NCBI GenBank assembly: GCA_964612995.1
Contig: CAZTGE010000108.1
Location: forward strand, 1 to 14,129
Source of the DNA: SLQH01 sp964612995
GTDB taxonomy: Bacteria; Planctomycetota; UBA11346
Direction: 5' to 3'
Length of the DNA stretch: 14,129 nt
The notes beneath the pieces were generated by a model that saw only the letters and a list, made by a program, of their open reading frames with translations, was not told the DNA's origin and did not search any database. Within the stretch, counting starts at the first letter, position 1, and each line of letters begins with the position of its first letter. This document shows positions 1 through 7,535 of this stretch, one piece after another. A program made the position numbers and the translations under genes.

Positions 1-170
1 GGCCGCCGAAAACGCCAGCGCAGCTGGCGAGTGACGACAGAGGCGCGGGGGGGTGGAGCCGGTATCGCGAAGCGATAGCAGGCCCCGGTGGGGCCTGCGG
101 CCGGCGGAGCGCGACGAGCGACAGCGAGGAAGCCGGTGTGCGCCGAAGGCGCGAGGGGGCAGCGCCCCCT
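1..170. repeat. Modular hairpin repeat, left copy (5'-truncated by window edge)
   Basis: The window opens inside a repeat that also occurs twice at 13913-14129. Bases 1-47 match those copies with a few substitutions, and bases 138-170 match 14002-14034. Between these shared parts lies about 85 bp not present in the right-hand copies. The element is a string of perfect short palindromes: 14-28 (6-bp stem, GCA loop), 64-76 (5-bp stem, GAA loop), 78-98 (9-bp stem, GGT loop), 140-152 (5-bp stem, GAA loop) and 154-170 (7-bp stem, AGC loop). Several have a GNA triloop, a sequence known to make unusually stable DNA mini-hairpins. It ends a few bases before the Shine-Dalgarno of the next gene. Function is unknown. 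A mosaic REP/BIME-like element is the nearest analogy. Confidence 0.8.
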
Positions 171-184
171 TTGAAGGAAGCCTC

Positions 185-604
185 ATGCTTACATTCAATC
201 GACGTTGCTGCCTGTTCTGCTATCGCTTCGCGCCGGTGGTCACTGCCGACCATCTGGATGCGGCGCTGTGCGCGATCGACCAGCTCGGCCGGCGCGGGCT
301 GCGCCGGGGCGAGATGCGGCTGCTGCTCGACTTCCTCGCCGTACGGCGGTTCGAGGTCGATGCGGCCGCGATCCAGGCCCTGGCGCTACGCCGCGTGCGT
401 AGCGTGCCGTCTGGCGTCGACATCCGCAGCGCACACGTGCTCTCGGGGGTGACCCGCGAGCGGATGCACGATTTCTATCGCCGCAACCTCACCGGTTCCT
501 CGATCACCACCCGGCGCTTCGGCTGTATGCTCGAAGCGCTGTTCTGGCTCGAGGCCCAGGCCTACAGCCCCAACGACGCCGAGCCGGTGCTGGTCGCGAC
601 CTGA
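185..604 (+). CDS. Hypothetical protein, 139 aa, basic, Cys-containing N-terminus
   Basis: I do not recognise this protein. The ATG at 185 is chosen because a purine-rich Shine-Dalgarno (GAAGGAAG, 173-180) lies 4 nt upstream. The open frame continues back to 53, but that extension would translate the hairpin repeat. The protein is rich in Arg, Leu and Ala and starts with a hydrophobic/cysteine patch (residues 8-12, CCLFC). The rest looks soluble and mainly helical, with no clear membrane span or signal peptide. It could be a small regulatory or nucleic-acid-binding protein, but no motif proves it. It converges on nadB with only 20 bp between the stop codons. Its upstream region is the GC-rich repeat, where I see no obvious promoter. 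Codon use agrees with neighbouring genes, so it is probably real. Confidence 0.6.
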   Translation: MLTFNRRCCLFCYRFAPVVTADHLDAALCAIDQLGRRGLRRGEMRLLLDFLAVRRFEVDAAAIQALALRRVRSVPSGVDIRSAHVLSGVTRERMHDFYRRNLTGSSITTRRFGCMLEALFWLEAQAYSPNDAEPVLVAT

Positions 605-624
605 GCCCGGTCGCGCTCTGCGCG

Positions 625-2250
625 TCACTCGCAGCGGCGCAGCAGGTGGTGCGTGTGGTCGGTGCTGCCGTCGTCATCGCCGCGCAGGTGGGTGCCCACA
701 CTGCCGGGGCGCTGTTCGGCCGCAGTGGCGATCAAGCGGCCTACGAGCAGGGCGTTCTGCAGCTGCCAGCCGCTGCGATCGGGGAATTGCGCGTGGGCCT
801 GGTGTTCGCTCCAGAAGCCGATGCCGCGGCGGACGCTGGCCAGATCGGCGGCGTGGCGCAGGATGCCGACGCGCTTCCACATCTGGGTGCGCAGTGAATT
901 GAGCAGGTCGGCGACATCGATGAACGGATCGCTCGGCCGGGGCGCATCGCAGCACAGGCGCAGCTGGGCGGGTGCCTCGGTCTGTGCCGCGGCCGCGCCC
1001 TGGCCGCAACGCAAGCCGGTGATCACGCCTTCGAGCAGGCTGTTGGAGGCGAGACGGTTGGCGCCGTGCAGGCCGGTGCAGGCGACCTCGCCGCAGGCGA
1101 ACAGGCCGGGAATGGTGGTGGCCCCGGCGGCGTCGACCAGCACCCCGCCACAGTGGTAATGGGCGCTGGGATGGACCGGAATCCACTCGCGGCCGATGTC
1201 GATCCCGATCGAGGCGCAGGCGCGATGGATGTTGGGGAAGCGTCGTTCGACGTAGCCCGGGGGCAGGTGGGTGGCATCGAGCCAGACGTGCGGCACGTCG
1301 GCCTCGACGATCTGGCGCAGGATCGCGGTGCTGACCACGTTGCGCGGCGCCAGCTCGGCGTCGGGATGGACCTGCTCCATGAAGCGCTCGCCAGCGTGGT
1401 TCTTGAGGTAGGCGCCTTCGCCGCGCATGGCCTCGGTGATCAGCAGGCGCGCCCGGCCAGCGACGTAGAGGGTGGTCGGATGGAACTGGACGAACTCCAT
1501 GTCGGCCAGATCGGCCCCGGCGCGGTAGGCCATGGCCAGCCCGTCGCCGGTGGCGATACGGGGATTGGTGGTTTCGCGGTAGACGCGACCGCAACCACCG
1601 GTGGCGAGTACCGTCGCCTCGGCGGTGGCGACGTAGCGTTCGCCGCCCTGCTCGAACAACACGCCGCTCGCCCGGCCGTCGACCGTGAGCAGATCGATCG
1701 CGAAGGTGTGCTCGCGTACCGTGATGCCGGGGTGGGCGCGGATAGCCGCGACCAGGCTGCGGGCGATCTCCTGTCCGGTGGCGTCGCCCTGGGCATGGAG
1801 CACCCGGCGCTTGCTGTGCCCGCCTTCTCGCGTCAGCGCGATATGGCCGGCCGCATTGCGGTCGAAGGCGCAGCCGAGCTCGCACAACACGGCGATCGCG
1901 TGATCGCTCTGTGCGAGCAGATCGCGCACCGCAGCGGGGTCGCACAGGCCATCGCCAGCGCGCAGGGTGTCGCCGACATGACGCTCGAGGTCATCGCCGG
2001 CGTCCCGCTCGTCCTCGGCGACCAGCCCGGCGATGCCGCCCTGGGCATAGGCGGTGTTCGATTCGCCCAGCTCGTCCTTCGCCAGCAACAGCACGGTGCA
2101 GCCGGCATCCGCTGCGCGCAACGCGGCGATGGCGCCGGCGATCCCGGCGCCGAGGACGATGACGTCGGGATGGATCTGCGGCAGCCGCCGGGTATCGAAG
2201 CCGATCAGGTAGCGGACGCTCGGCGGTGAAACGATGGGGCGCGTGCGCAT
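625..2250 (-). CDS. nadB: L-aspartate oxidase NadB
   Basis: This flavoenzyme oxidises L-aspartate to iminoaspartate, the first step of de novo NAD synthesis in the cytoplasm. The 541-aa length is normal for the family. The FAD-binding loop GAGIAG is at residues 34-39. The NadB/succinate-dehydrogenase flavoprotein signatures follow: SNTAYAQGG (64-72), HPTTLY (257-262), TEAMRGEGAYL (272-282), APRNVV (301-306), HYHCGG (364-369) and CGEVACTGLHGANRLASNS (386-404). Residues equivalent to the catalytic His and Arg of E. coli NadB appear present (H257, R303, H364, R399). The alternative identity, fumarate reductase flavoprotein, is unlikely given the NadB-type SNTxxAQGG motif and length. It is the last gene of the operon, 31 nt after murD. 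No nadA or nadC is adjacent. The start ATG lacks a strong Shine-Dalgarno, so a start a few codons downstream is possible. Confidence 0.96.
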   Translation of the reverse strand: MRTRPIVSPPSVRYLIGFDTRRLPQIHPDVIVLGAGIAGAIAALRAADAGCTVLLLAKDELGESNTAYAQGGIAGLVAEDERDAGDDLERHVGDTLRAGDGLCDPAAVRDLLAQSDHAIAVLCELGCAFDRNAAGHIALTREGGHSKRRVLHAQGDATGQEIARSLVAAIRAHPGITVREHTFAIDLLTVDGRASGVLFEQGGERYVATAEATVLATGGCGRVYRETTNPRIATGDGLAMAYRAGADLADMEFVQFHPTTLYVAGRARLLITEAMRGEGAYLKNHAGERFMEQVHPDAELAPRNVVSTAILRQIVEADVPHVWLDATHLPPGYVERRFPNIHRACASIGIDIGREWIPVHPSAHYHCGGVLVDAAGATTIPGLFACGEVACTGLHGANRLASNSLLEGVITGLRCGQGAAAAQTEAPAQLRLCCDAPRPSDPFIDVADLLNSLRTQMWKRVGILRHAADLASVRRGIGFWSEHQAHAQFPDRSGWQLQNALLVGRLIATAAEQRPGSVGTHLRGDDDGSTDHTHHLLRRCE

Positions 2251-2281
2251 CGCGGCACGGTAGCCGGACTTGCGGGGGAGT

Positions 2282-3697
2282 CTACGCCGGTCCGGTTCCG
2301 GGCGGTACCGGCAGCATCTCCGCAGCCGGTTCGTGATCCGGACGGTGGGTCAGCTCGCGGGCGTGGGTGGCGAAGGCATCGCCGCGTTCGGCGTAGTCGT
2401 GCCACTGATCGGTCGAGGCGCAGGCGGGGCTGAGCAGGACGGTGCCGCTGCCCCCGCCGAGCGCGGCGATGGCGGTGCGGACGGCCTCGCGCAGGGTGGG
2501 GCAGGTGCGTGGTCGCAGTCCCACGGCGGCGCAGGCGGCGGCCAGGGCCGGAGCGCAGGTGCCGGTACAGATGGGTATCGCGCCCCGACGGGCGAGCGCG
2601 TCGGCGAGGCCGGTGAAGCCGTGGCCCTTGTCTGCACCGCCGAGGATGATCGCCAGCGGGCCGTCGATGGCGGCGAGCGCGGCGGCGGTGGCATCGGGGT
2701 TGGTGGCGATGCTGTCGTCGACGAAATACAGGGCGTTGCTGCGATGGATGGTCTCGAGGCGATGCGGCAGCGGCGTGAGCGCAGCGAGGCGGATGCCGGC
2801 GATGCCTGTTCCCAGGCCGGTGGTCAGAACGGCGCTGAGCGCGAGCGCGATGTTGGCCGCATTGTGCTCACCGGGCAGACGCAATACCGCGCGTTCGGCG
2901 ATCAGGGTGCCGTCACCGGTGTGAAAGCCGTGGTCATCATAGCGGACGCGCTCTTCCGGCGGGCGCGCCGGGCACTCTGGTGGGATCGACTCGTCGAGCT
3001 CGGGATGGTGCACGCGCACGGTGGCCCAATCGAGCAGGCGCAGTTTGGCCGCGCGGTAGTGGGCCACGTCGGGGTGCCAGTCGAGGTGGTCGGTGCTGAG
3101 GTTGGTGATCACCGCGACATCGATGCGTGGTGCGAGTGCCTGGAGATACCACAGTTGGAACGAGGACAGCTCGCAGACCAGCCCCGCGTCGGGGCCGTGC
3201 CGACGCAGGAGGTCGAGCAACGGCCGATGGGAATTGCCACCCACCGGGCGGTCGAGCAGCACGCCGCAGGCGTTGGCGGTGGTGCTCTTGCCCTTGGTGC
3301 CGGTGACTGCGATCCGCGCTCCGCGGTGGTGGGCGAAGAACAGCGCGTCGCAGCCGAGCACGGGCGGATGCCCTGCGGGCAGCCGGGCGAGGACCCGCGG
3401 CGGGATCGCCGGGCTGGCGAGGATCAGATCGCAGCGGCGCAGGACCGGGTGGGCGGAGTTGCCGATGTGCCACGGCCAGCCGTGGGCGGCGGCGGTGGCC
3501 ATGGTCTGCGGCAGCTCGGCTGGCAGGCGCTGTTCGAGGATCGCCACCTGGGCCCCCAATGCCTGGCAGTAGCAGCCGGCGGCGATCCCACCGCCATGGC
3601 TGCCGGCGCCCCAGATCACCACCCGGGCCCCGGCGAGTTCGGCCGCCGAGGGGATGTGCGACAGTCGCGGCGGGGCGACGATGGAGGGCGGGTGCAT
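2282..3697 (-). CDS. murD: UDP-N-acetylmuramoyl-alanine:glutamate ligase (MurD)
   Basis: This cytoplasmic Mur ligase adds glutamate to UDP-MurNAc-L-Ala in an ATP-dependent step of peptidoglycan precursor synthesis. The start is the ATG at 3697, 26 nt after the clpS stop. The open frame extends further upstream only by overlapping clpS. In the 471-aa product I see an N-terminal Rossmann-like region, the ATP loop GTKGKST (133-139), ELSSFQL (176-182), NLSTDHLDWH (199-208), the likely carbamylated lysine K218, GEHN (276-279), DDSIATN (327-333) and LLSPACAS (421-428). Two positions differ from E. coli MurD: Lys instead of Asn in the P-loop, and Ile where Lys319 contacts substrate (NDSKATN). The first is also found in the L-Glu-adding MurD2 of Xanthomonas as I recall it. 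The C-terminal SPACASTDQW block is typical of ordinary MurD, so that remains the main call. Confidence 0.93.
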   Translation of the reverse strand: MHPPSIVAPPRLSHIPSAAELAGARVVIWGAGSHGGGIAAGCYCQALGAQVAILEQRLPAELPQTMATAAAHGWPWHIGNSAHPVLRRCDLILASPAIPPRVLARLPAGHPPVLGCDALFFAHHRGARIAVTGTKGKSTTANACGVLLDRPVGGNSHRPLLDLLRRHGPDAGLVCELSSFQLWYLQALAPRIDVAVITNLSTDHLDWHPDVAHYRAAKLRLLDWATVRVHHPELDESIPPECPARPPEERVRYDDHGFHTGDGTLIAERAVLRLPGEHNAANIALALSAVLTTGLGTGIAGIRLAALTPLPHRLETIHRSNALYFVDDSIATNPDATAAALAAIDGPLAIILGGADKGHGFTGLADALARRGAIPICTGTCAPALAAACAAVGLRPRTCPTLREAVRTAIAALGGGSGTVLLSPACASTDQWHDYAERGDAFATHARELTHRPDHEPAAEMLPVPPGTGPA

Positions 3698-3723
3698 GTG
3701 ATCGATCCTGCGCTGGCGGCGAG

Positions 3724-4092
3724 CTAGAGGGTATCGGGTACCGGGCCGGTCGCGTCGGGGGTGTCGTCGGGCAGGGCCTGGCAATCGACGCCGGGCAGGT
3801 TCTCGCCACGGGTCCATTTGCGCAGGCCACCGCAGATGACATGGGCCTCGGCTTCGTCGATCCCGCGTTTGACCACCGCCGAACCGTTCTCGTGCGCTTC
3901 GAGGGTGATCATCTCGGCGACCTCGAGACTGAGGGCCGCGGCGCGTTGGACGGCGTAGACCACCTGGTCGAAGTCATGGTACTCGTCGTTGTGCAGGACC
4001 ACCTTCCAGCCGCGATCGGGATCGATCGCCGGGCGCTCGGGTTGCAGGCCCGGGAGATCGCGTGGCTTGGGCATGGTCCTGGTGTCTGGCAT
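3724..4092 (-). CDS. clpS: ATP-dependent Clp protease adaptor ClpS
   Basis: ClpS binds proteins with N-degron residues and hands them to the Clp unfoldase-protease. The 122-aa product has the ClpS core at residues about 27-95: WKVVLHNDEY, then a helix with FDQVVYAVQ, then LEAHENG, then a C-terminal helix. The Asn-Asp of HND and the His of EAHENG match residues that hold the N-terminal amino group in E. coli ClpS (N34, D35, H66). The third acidic residue is Glu instead of Asp. A Pro/Asp-rich tail of about 25 residues follows the core. No clpA or clpC is in the window. It sits 10 nt after the toroid-protein gene and 26 nt before murD, so it is probably co-transcribed. A second in-frame ATG at 4074 is an alternative start. 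Confidence 0.9.
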   Translation of the reverse strand: MPDTRTMPKPRDLPGLQPERPAIDPDRGWKVVLHNDEYHDFDQVVYAVQRAAALSLEVAEMITLEAHENGSAVVKRGIDEAEAHVICGGLRKWTRGENLPGVDCQALPDDTPDATGPVPDTL

Positions 4093-4102
4093 GGGCGCCG
4101 GG

Positions 4103-5305
4103 CTAGTCGGGGAGGTGGGTCCAGGTCACCGGAGCCCGTGCGGGAGCGGTGCAGACCAGGATGGCCATCGCCTGGTCGGCGAACAGCGGCGCCATCCGCC
4201 GCAGGTCGTCGCCGGCCGAGACTGTACCGGCCCGGGCGATCTGTTTGAGCTGTTCTTCCAGGCCGACCGGGTCGACGCCGCGATACCACGCGGCCAGTGC
4301 CCAGGAGAACAGGTCGACGTCGGTCGGCCTGCTCGCCGCGACGCGGGCGAAGGCGCTGTCATCGACCAGGGTCTCGGCGGTCTCGGCCCAGAGCAGCCCG
4401 CTGAGCACCTTGCCCACCGGGTCTTCGGCCAGGGGCCGGGCGATCAGTGCCGTTCCGCGCGTGGCCGCTTCGGCGCGCAGTTCGCGCGGCACGCTCAGCA
4501 GCGCCACGGCCTGCCACTTGACCGCGTCGCCGTCGCTGAGGTGGTGCATCAGGTCGCGCCGGGCGTTGTGGTCGTCGATGGTGCCGCTCTCGAGCAGCGC
4601 GCAGGCGGTCAGCACGCGGACCACCGGATCCTTGCCGGTCAGGGTCCGCACGCGGGCGCCGAGCCACTCCACGGCCTTGGCGCGGGCGCGGCGGAGTTCC
4701 GGCCCCCGCTGGAGATGATTGGCCAGCGGGGCGGCCTGGAGCGCGAGCGTGGCGAGCGCGGTCGCACCGAGCACGTCGGTGCCGCGGAAGCTGCCGTTCT
4801 GGTTCTGGTGCTGCAGGATCTCGATCTGGGCCGTCCCGAGGGTGTCGAGGCCGACGCGCTCGCCCGTGGCCTCGCCGATGCCCATCTGCAGCGCGCGCGA
4901 CAGACCTTCGCGGGCCCGCCAGGCCATCAGATCGATATCTTCGCGTTCGATGTCTTCGGGCAGCGGCGGCGGGATCGAGGCCTCTGCCGCGATCTCGTTG
5001 TCTTTCCAGGGTACGTCGCTGGTGAACAGGGCGGCGGGGTTGCGCGCGGGTGCCGGGGTGATGGTCGGCGGGGGGAGTTCGGGCACGACCGCAGTGACGA
5101 AGATCAGCGCGACCACGAACAGGAAGCCGGCGAAGATCAACGAATTGCGCGCGGCGCGAAACAGGCGGTCGATCTGAGCTTCGCGATTGGTCACCGCGAC
5201 CGAGCCGGCGATCTGTTGGATCGAGACCTCGAGCCGGGCGCCGCAGCGATGACAGAAGACGGCGCCGAGCGGATTCTCGTGTTGGCAATCCTGGCAGGGG
5301 ATCAT
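4103..5305 (-). CDS. Zinc-ribbon / single-TM / terpenoid-cyclase-like toroid protein
   Basis: This 400-aa protein has three visible parts. An N-terminal zinc ribbon has cysteines C4, C7, C18 and C21 in two CxxC knuckles. One hydrophobic span lies at about residues 55-75, followed by a Pro-rich linker. A large helical C-terminal domain begins near residue 120. There, QNQNGSFRG (167-175) followed by ATALATLAL (181-189) resembles the QxxDGSF-type repeats of squalene-cyclase/prenyltransferase alpha-alpha toroids. With the zinc ribbon in the cytoplasm, the toroid would be outside the membrane. No cyclase acid motif (DxDD) is evident, so it may be a binding or structural domain. The ATG at 5305 overlaps the upstream stop (ATGA), with AAGGA about 10 nt before it. 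Exact function is unknown. The architecture is, from memory, common in Planctomycetota. Confidence 0.75.
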   Translation of the reverse strand: MIPCQDCQHENPLGAVFCHRCGARLEVSIQQIAGSVAVTNREAQIDRLFRAARNSLIFAGFLFVVALIFVTAVVPELPPPTITPAPARNPAALFTSDVPWKDNEIAAEASIPPPLPEDIEREDIDLMAWRAREGLSRALQMGIGEATGERVGLDTLGTAQIEILQHQNQNGSFRGTDVLGATALATLALQAAPLANHLQRGPELRRARAKAVEWLGARVRTLTGKDPVVRVLTACALLESGTIDDHNARRDLMHHLSDGDAVKWQAVALLSVPRELRAEAATRGTALIARPLAEDPVGKVLSGLLWAETAETLVDDSAFARVAASRPTDVDLFSWALAAWYRGVDPVGLEEQLKQIARAGTVSAGDDLRRMAPLFADQAMAILVCTAPARAPVTWTHLPD

Positions 5306-6705
5306 GGCTTGAGCGTCCTTTCCGCCAGCACCTTGCCCTTGACGGTCAGGGTGACGTGTGCGCTCGGCGTACCTGCGCTCACCGGAATGGCGAAGAGCGA
5401 ACCGTAACGGTGCAGGCGCCCGGGCGGGACCGCGCGGTTGTCCAGCGACACGGTGATCTCGTCGGTCGAGAGATCGTCGGTGGCATTGGTCACATGGAAG
5501 GCGACGGCATCCTGGCCCAGGCGCAGGCCGCGCACCTGCGGCGTGAACAGCTCGCGTCTGGCAGCATCGGGGAACAGGCGTTTGAGCGCCAGGGTGTCCA
5601 TGCGGTGGAGGGCCAGGGCGAGCTCGAGGCCGCGGTTGTGGCTCGGCGCGACCCGCGGCAACAGCTGTTCGACCACGTCCCAGCGCTCGGCAGCGTGGGC
5701 ACGCATAGCTGCGGCGGTGACCAGCTGGGGGTCGTTGGAATCGGCCGCGGCCTTGAACAGGGCTTCGCTGTCTCCGGCGGCGATCAATGCCGCCACGGCG
5801 TCGGCGCCGGTGCGTTCGTTTGCGGGCAGCACCTCGGCGATGATCGCCCGCAGGTCGGCGAGTATGCGTTGGCGCCTGGCGGCATCGGCCGCGAGCGCGC
5901 CGGGGTCGTTCGCGGCGATGCGCAGCAGCTGCCTGAGGAAGGTGGCGCGGGTGTCGGAGGGCAGGCGGGATACCGGTCGATGCAGTTGGCCGCTGCGTTC
6001 GCGCAGCATCTGCTTGCGCTCTCGGCGTTGGTCGACGCTGTCGGCCCGCTGGCCCAGGCTGTCGAGACCGGCGAAGAACAGGGAGGTGAGCAGGCAGTGA
6101 TGCTCGGCCGGGTGGCGGGGGAAGAGGGTCAGCAGCTGGCCGCAGGCATCGGAGAGCGCATCGGCGTCGGCCGCGCGCCAGGCCGCGGCCACCTGTTGTT
6201 CGAGGGTGAACTTGAGCACCGCGAGCTGGGGCGCCAGACGTGCGACCGCAGGCGTCTCCGGCACGCTGGATACCGGCCGGGAGGTGATGTTGCGCAGGTC
6301 GGCGGCGTGGGCGAGCAGCGGGGCGTCTGGGCCACGGCTGGGCGTGACCGGGGCCTCGCGCTGGTGCAGCAGCGCAGCCAGCTGGGCGCCGGATTCGGCG
6401 ATCGGGCGCGCATTGCCGCCAGCGCGGCGAGCGATGCGCGCGAACTGGTCGACACTCGTGTTCACGGAGAGATCGACCGCCGGCAGGGCGATGCGCGGAT
6501 CGTCGTCCGCGATCCGGTCCGGATCGCCGACGTAGGAGCTCCGGGCCTCGGGGTTGGTGAAGCGTTCGCGGTGGTGTTCGGCCAGCGCGGCGCTGGCCAA
6601 CCAGGTATCGATCCCGTTCCAGACGATGAACGCGGCGATCAGGGTCAGGACCACGGCGGCCGCGAACAGCGACCAGGTGATGATCAGACGGGGATTGCTG
6701 GTCAT
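5302..6705 (-). CDS. Hypothetical single-pass membrane protein, helical ectodomain
   Basis: I do not recognise this 467-aa protein. Residues 8-29 form one strong hydrophobic helix, so it is probably anchored with a short cytoplasmic N-terminus and a large extracytoplasmic part. Residues about 100-390 are Ala/Leu/Arg-rich, probably helical hairpins of TPR- or SEL1-like character, though I see no exact consensus. The last ~75 residues change to a beta-rich pattern with alternating hydrophobics and many Thr/Val (for example HVTLTVKGKVLAE near the end), suggesting a small Ig-like or beta-sandwich domain. AGGAG at 6717-6721, inside the end of the previous gene, is a plausible Shine-Dalgarno 11 nt upstream. 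The stop overlaps the start of the next gene by 4 nt. The tight coupling suggests its product works with the flanking membrane proteins. Confidence 0.7.
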   Translation of the reverse strand: MTSNPRLIITWSLFAAAVVLTLIAAFIVWNGIDTWLASAALAEHHRERFTNPEARSSYVGDPDRIADDDPRIALPAVDLSVNTSVDQFARIARRAGGNARPIAESGAQLAALLHQREAPVTPSRGPDAPLLAHAADLRNITSRPVSSVPETPAVARLAPQLAVLKFTLEQQVAAAWRAADADALSDACGQLLTLFPRHPAEHHCLLTSLFFAGLDSLGQRADSVDQRRERKQMLRERSGQLHRPVSRLPSDTRATFLRQLLRIAANDPGALAADAARRQRILADLRAIIAEVLPANERTGADAVAALIAAGDSEALFKAAADSNDPQLVTAAAMRAHAAERWDVVEQLLPRVAPSHNRGLELALALHRMDTLALKRLFPDAARRELFTPQVRGLRLGQDAVAFHVTNATDDLSTDEITVSLDNRAVPPGRLHRYGSLFAIPVSAGTPSAHVTLTVKGKVLAERTLKP

Positions 6706-6710
6706 CGTAC

Positions 6711-7193
6711 TCAGCGCTCCTTGCCGATGAGCAGAGCTTCGGCGATGGGGCCCTTGGCCGTGGAATCCTCCTGATGGCCATCGGACCAGACGTACAGATG
6801 TCCAGCGGGGACGACCACTGCGCCGCGGCGACCGGCGCCCCGCAGCGCCTGCCCCTTGTCGAAGGCCTGGCCGTTGACGATGAGAGCGCCGTTCTGATCG
6901 ATGTGGATGCTGTCTCCGGGCAGGCCTGCGACGTAGGCGAAGGCGGCCTTGGGCTTCTCCTCGGACCGCCAGTAGCCGATCAGATCGCCGCGCTCGAGTT
7001 CGGTGACACGCGCGACCGGCCTGAGAGTGACCGAGTCGCGGCCGCCGAGCCGGGTGACCTCGGTATAGCGGTCGGGCAGGGTGATCTGGGTGTAGGACCG
7101 GACGTATTGGACGAAGATTATCACCGCGACGATCAGTGCCGCTGGCACCAGGTACGACTTGACGGTATAGATGAAGCGCAGCACATGGTCCAT
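6711..7193 (-). CDS. S26 signal-peptidase-like membrane protein, apparently inactive
   Basis: This 160-aa protein has a TM helix at about residues 13-29 and an extracytoplasmic domain related to type I signal peptidase (peptidase S26). Family blocks seen are ELERGDLIGYW (66-76), GLPGDSIHI (90-98), LIVNGQAF (104-111) and VVPAGHLYVWSD (127-138), followed by EDSTAKG in the place of the usual GDNxxxSxDSR. The catalytic dyad is missing. There is no SMxPT box after the TM helix, and the general-base Lys before GLPGD (KRVxGLPGD) is replaced (AYVAGLPGD). It is therefore probably a non-catalytic S26-fold protein, perhaps a binding or scaffolding partner of the two membrane proteins encoded 5 nt downstream. 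The ATG at 7193 is chosen because it places the TM helix at the N-terminus. The open frame upstream runs into noncoding DNA. It is the first gene of the operon. Confidence 0.75.
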   Translation of the reverse strand: MDHVLRFIYTVKSYLVPAALIVAVIIFVQYVRSYTQITLPDRYTEVTRLGGRDSVTLRPVARVTELERGDLIGYWRSEEKPKAAFAYVAGLPGDSIHIDQNGALIVNGQAFDKGQALRGAGRRGAVVVPAGHLYVWSDGHQEDSTAKGPIAEALLIGKER

Positions 7194-7300
7194 GGCGTTA
7201 TCGAATCCCGTGGGGCTGGTCGGCAACAAGCGAGGACGCTGCCGGATCCGCAGCGTATCAAAGGGACGCTGCGGACAAAGGCCCGGCCGCCCCGTCGGCC

Positions 7301-7463
7301 CAGGGCGACTCAAAGCTCGCAAATGAGGGCCATGCCTCGCCTCCATCTGCGTCACTACGACCCAAGCACCAAAGAGGGCCAGGCGGTTTGACGCAGGTGG
7401 AGGCGAGGCAAGGCATGCCGACCTGGTGATCGGCGCTCCCGGGGCGAGCTTTGAGTCGCCCTG
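7301..7463. repeat. Large nested inverted repeat (two-stem cruciform/RNA fold)
   Basis: The outer arms 7301-7320 and 7444-7463 are exact reverse complements over 20 bp. Inside them a second pair, 7333-7354 and 7389-7410, matches at 21 of 22 positions, and the one mismatch could be a G-U pair in RNA. The central loop is 34 nt. The two stems are separated by 12 nt on the left and 33 nt on the right. The element lies in the gap between divergent genes. It could be a MITE-like mobile element with terminal inverted repeats, a structured leader RNA for gmk or for the leftward operon, or a regulatory cruciform. No flanking target duplication is obvious. Confidence 0.85.
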
Positions 7464-7535
7464 CCCGTCGGACATCGGGGTCGCGGGCTTGCCGGTCGCC
7501 CGGCCATGGGCATCCTGCCGCCGGACGGGCGATGC

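Noticed and set aside
2270..3727. 485-aa open frame on the plus strand opposite murD
   Set aside because: Gly/Ala/Arg-rich antisense shadow of murD, which has clear family motifs. Typical of high-GC DNA.
4103..6781. 892-aa open frame on the minus strand
   Set aside because: Only its last 400 codons (from 5305) look like protein. The upstream part is an Arg/Pro-rich shadow of the 5302-6705 gene in another frame.
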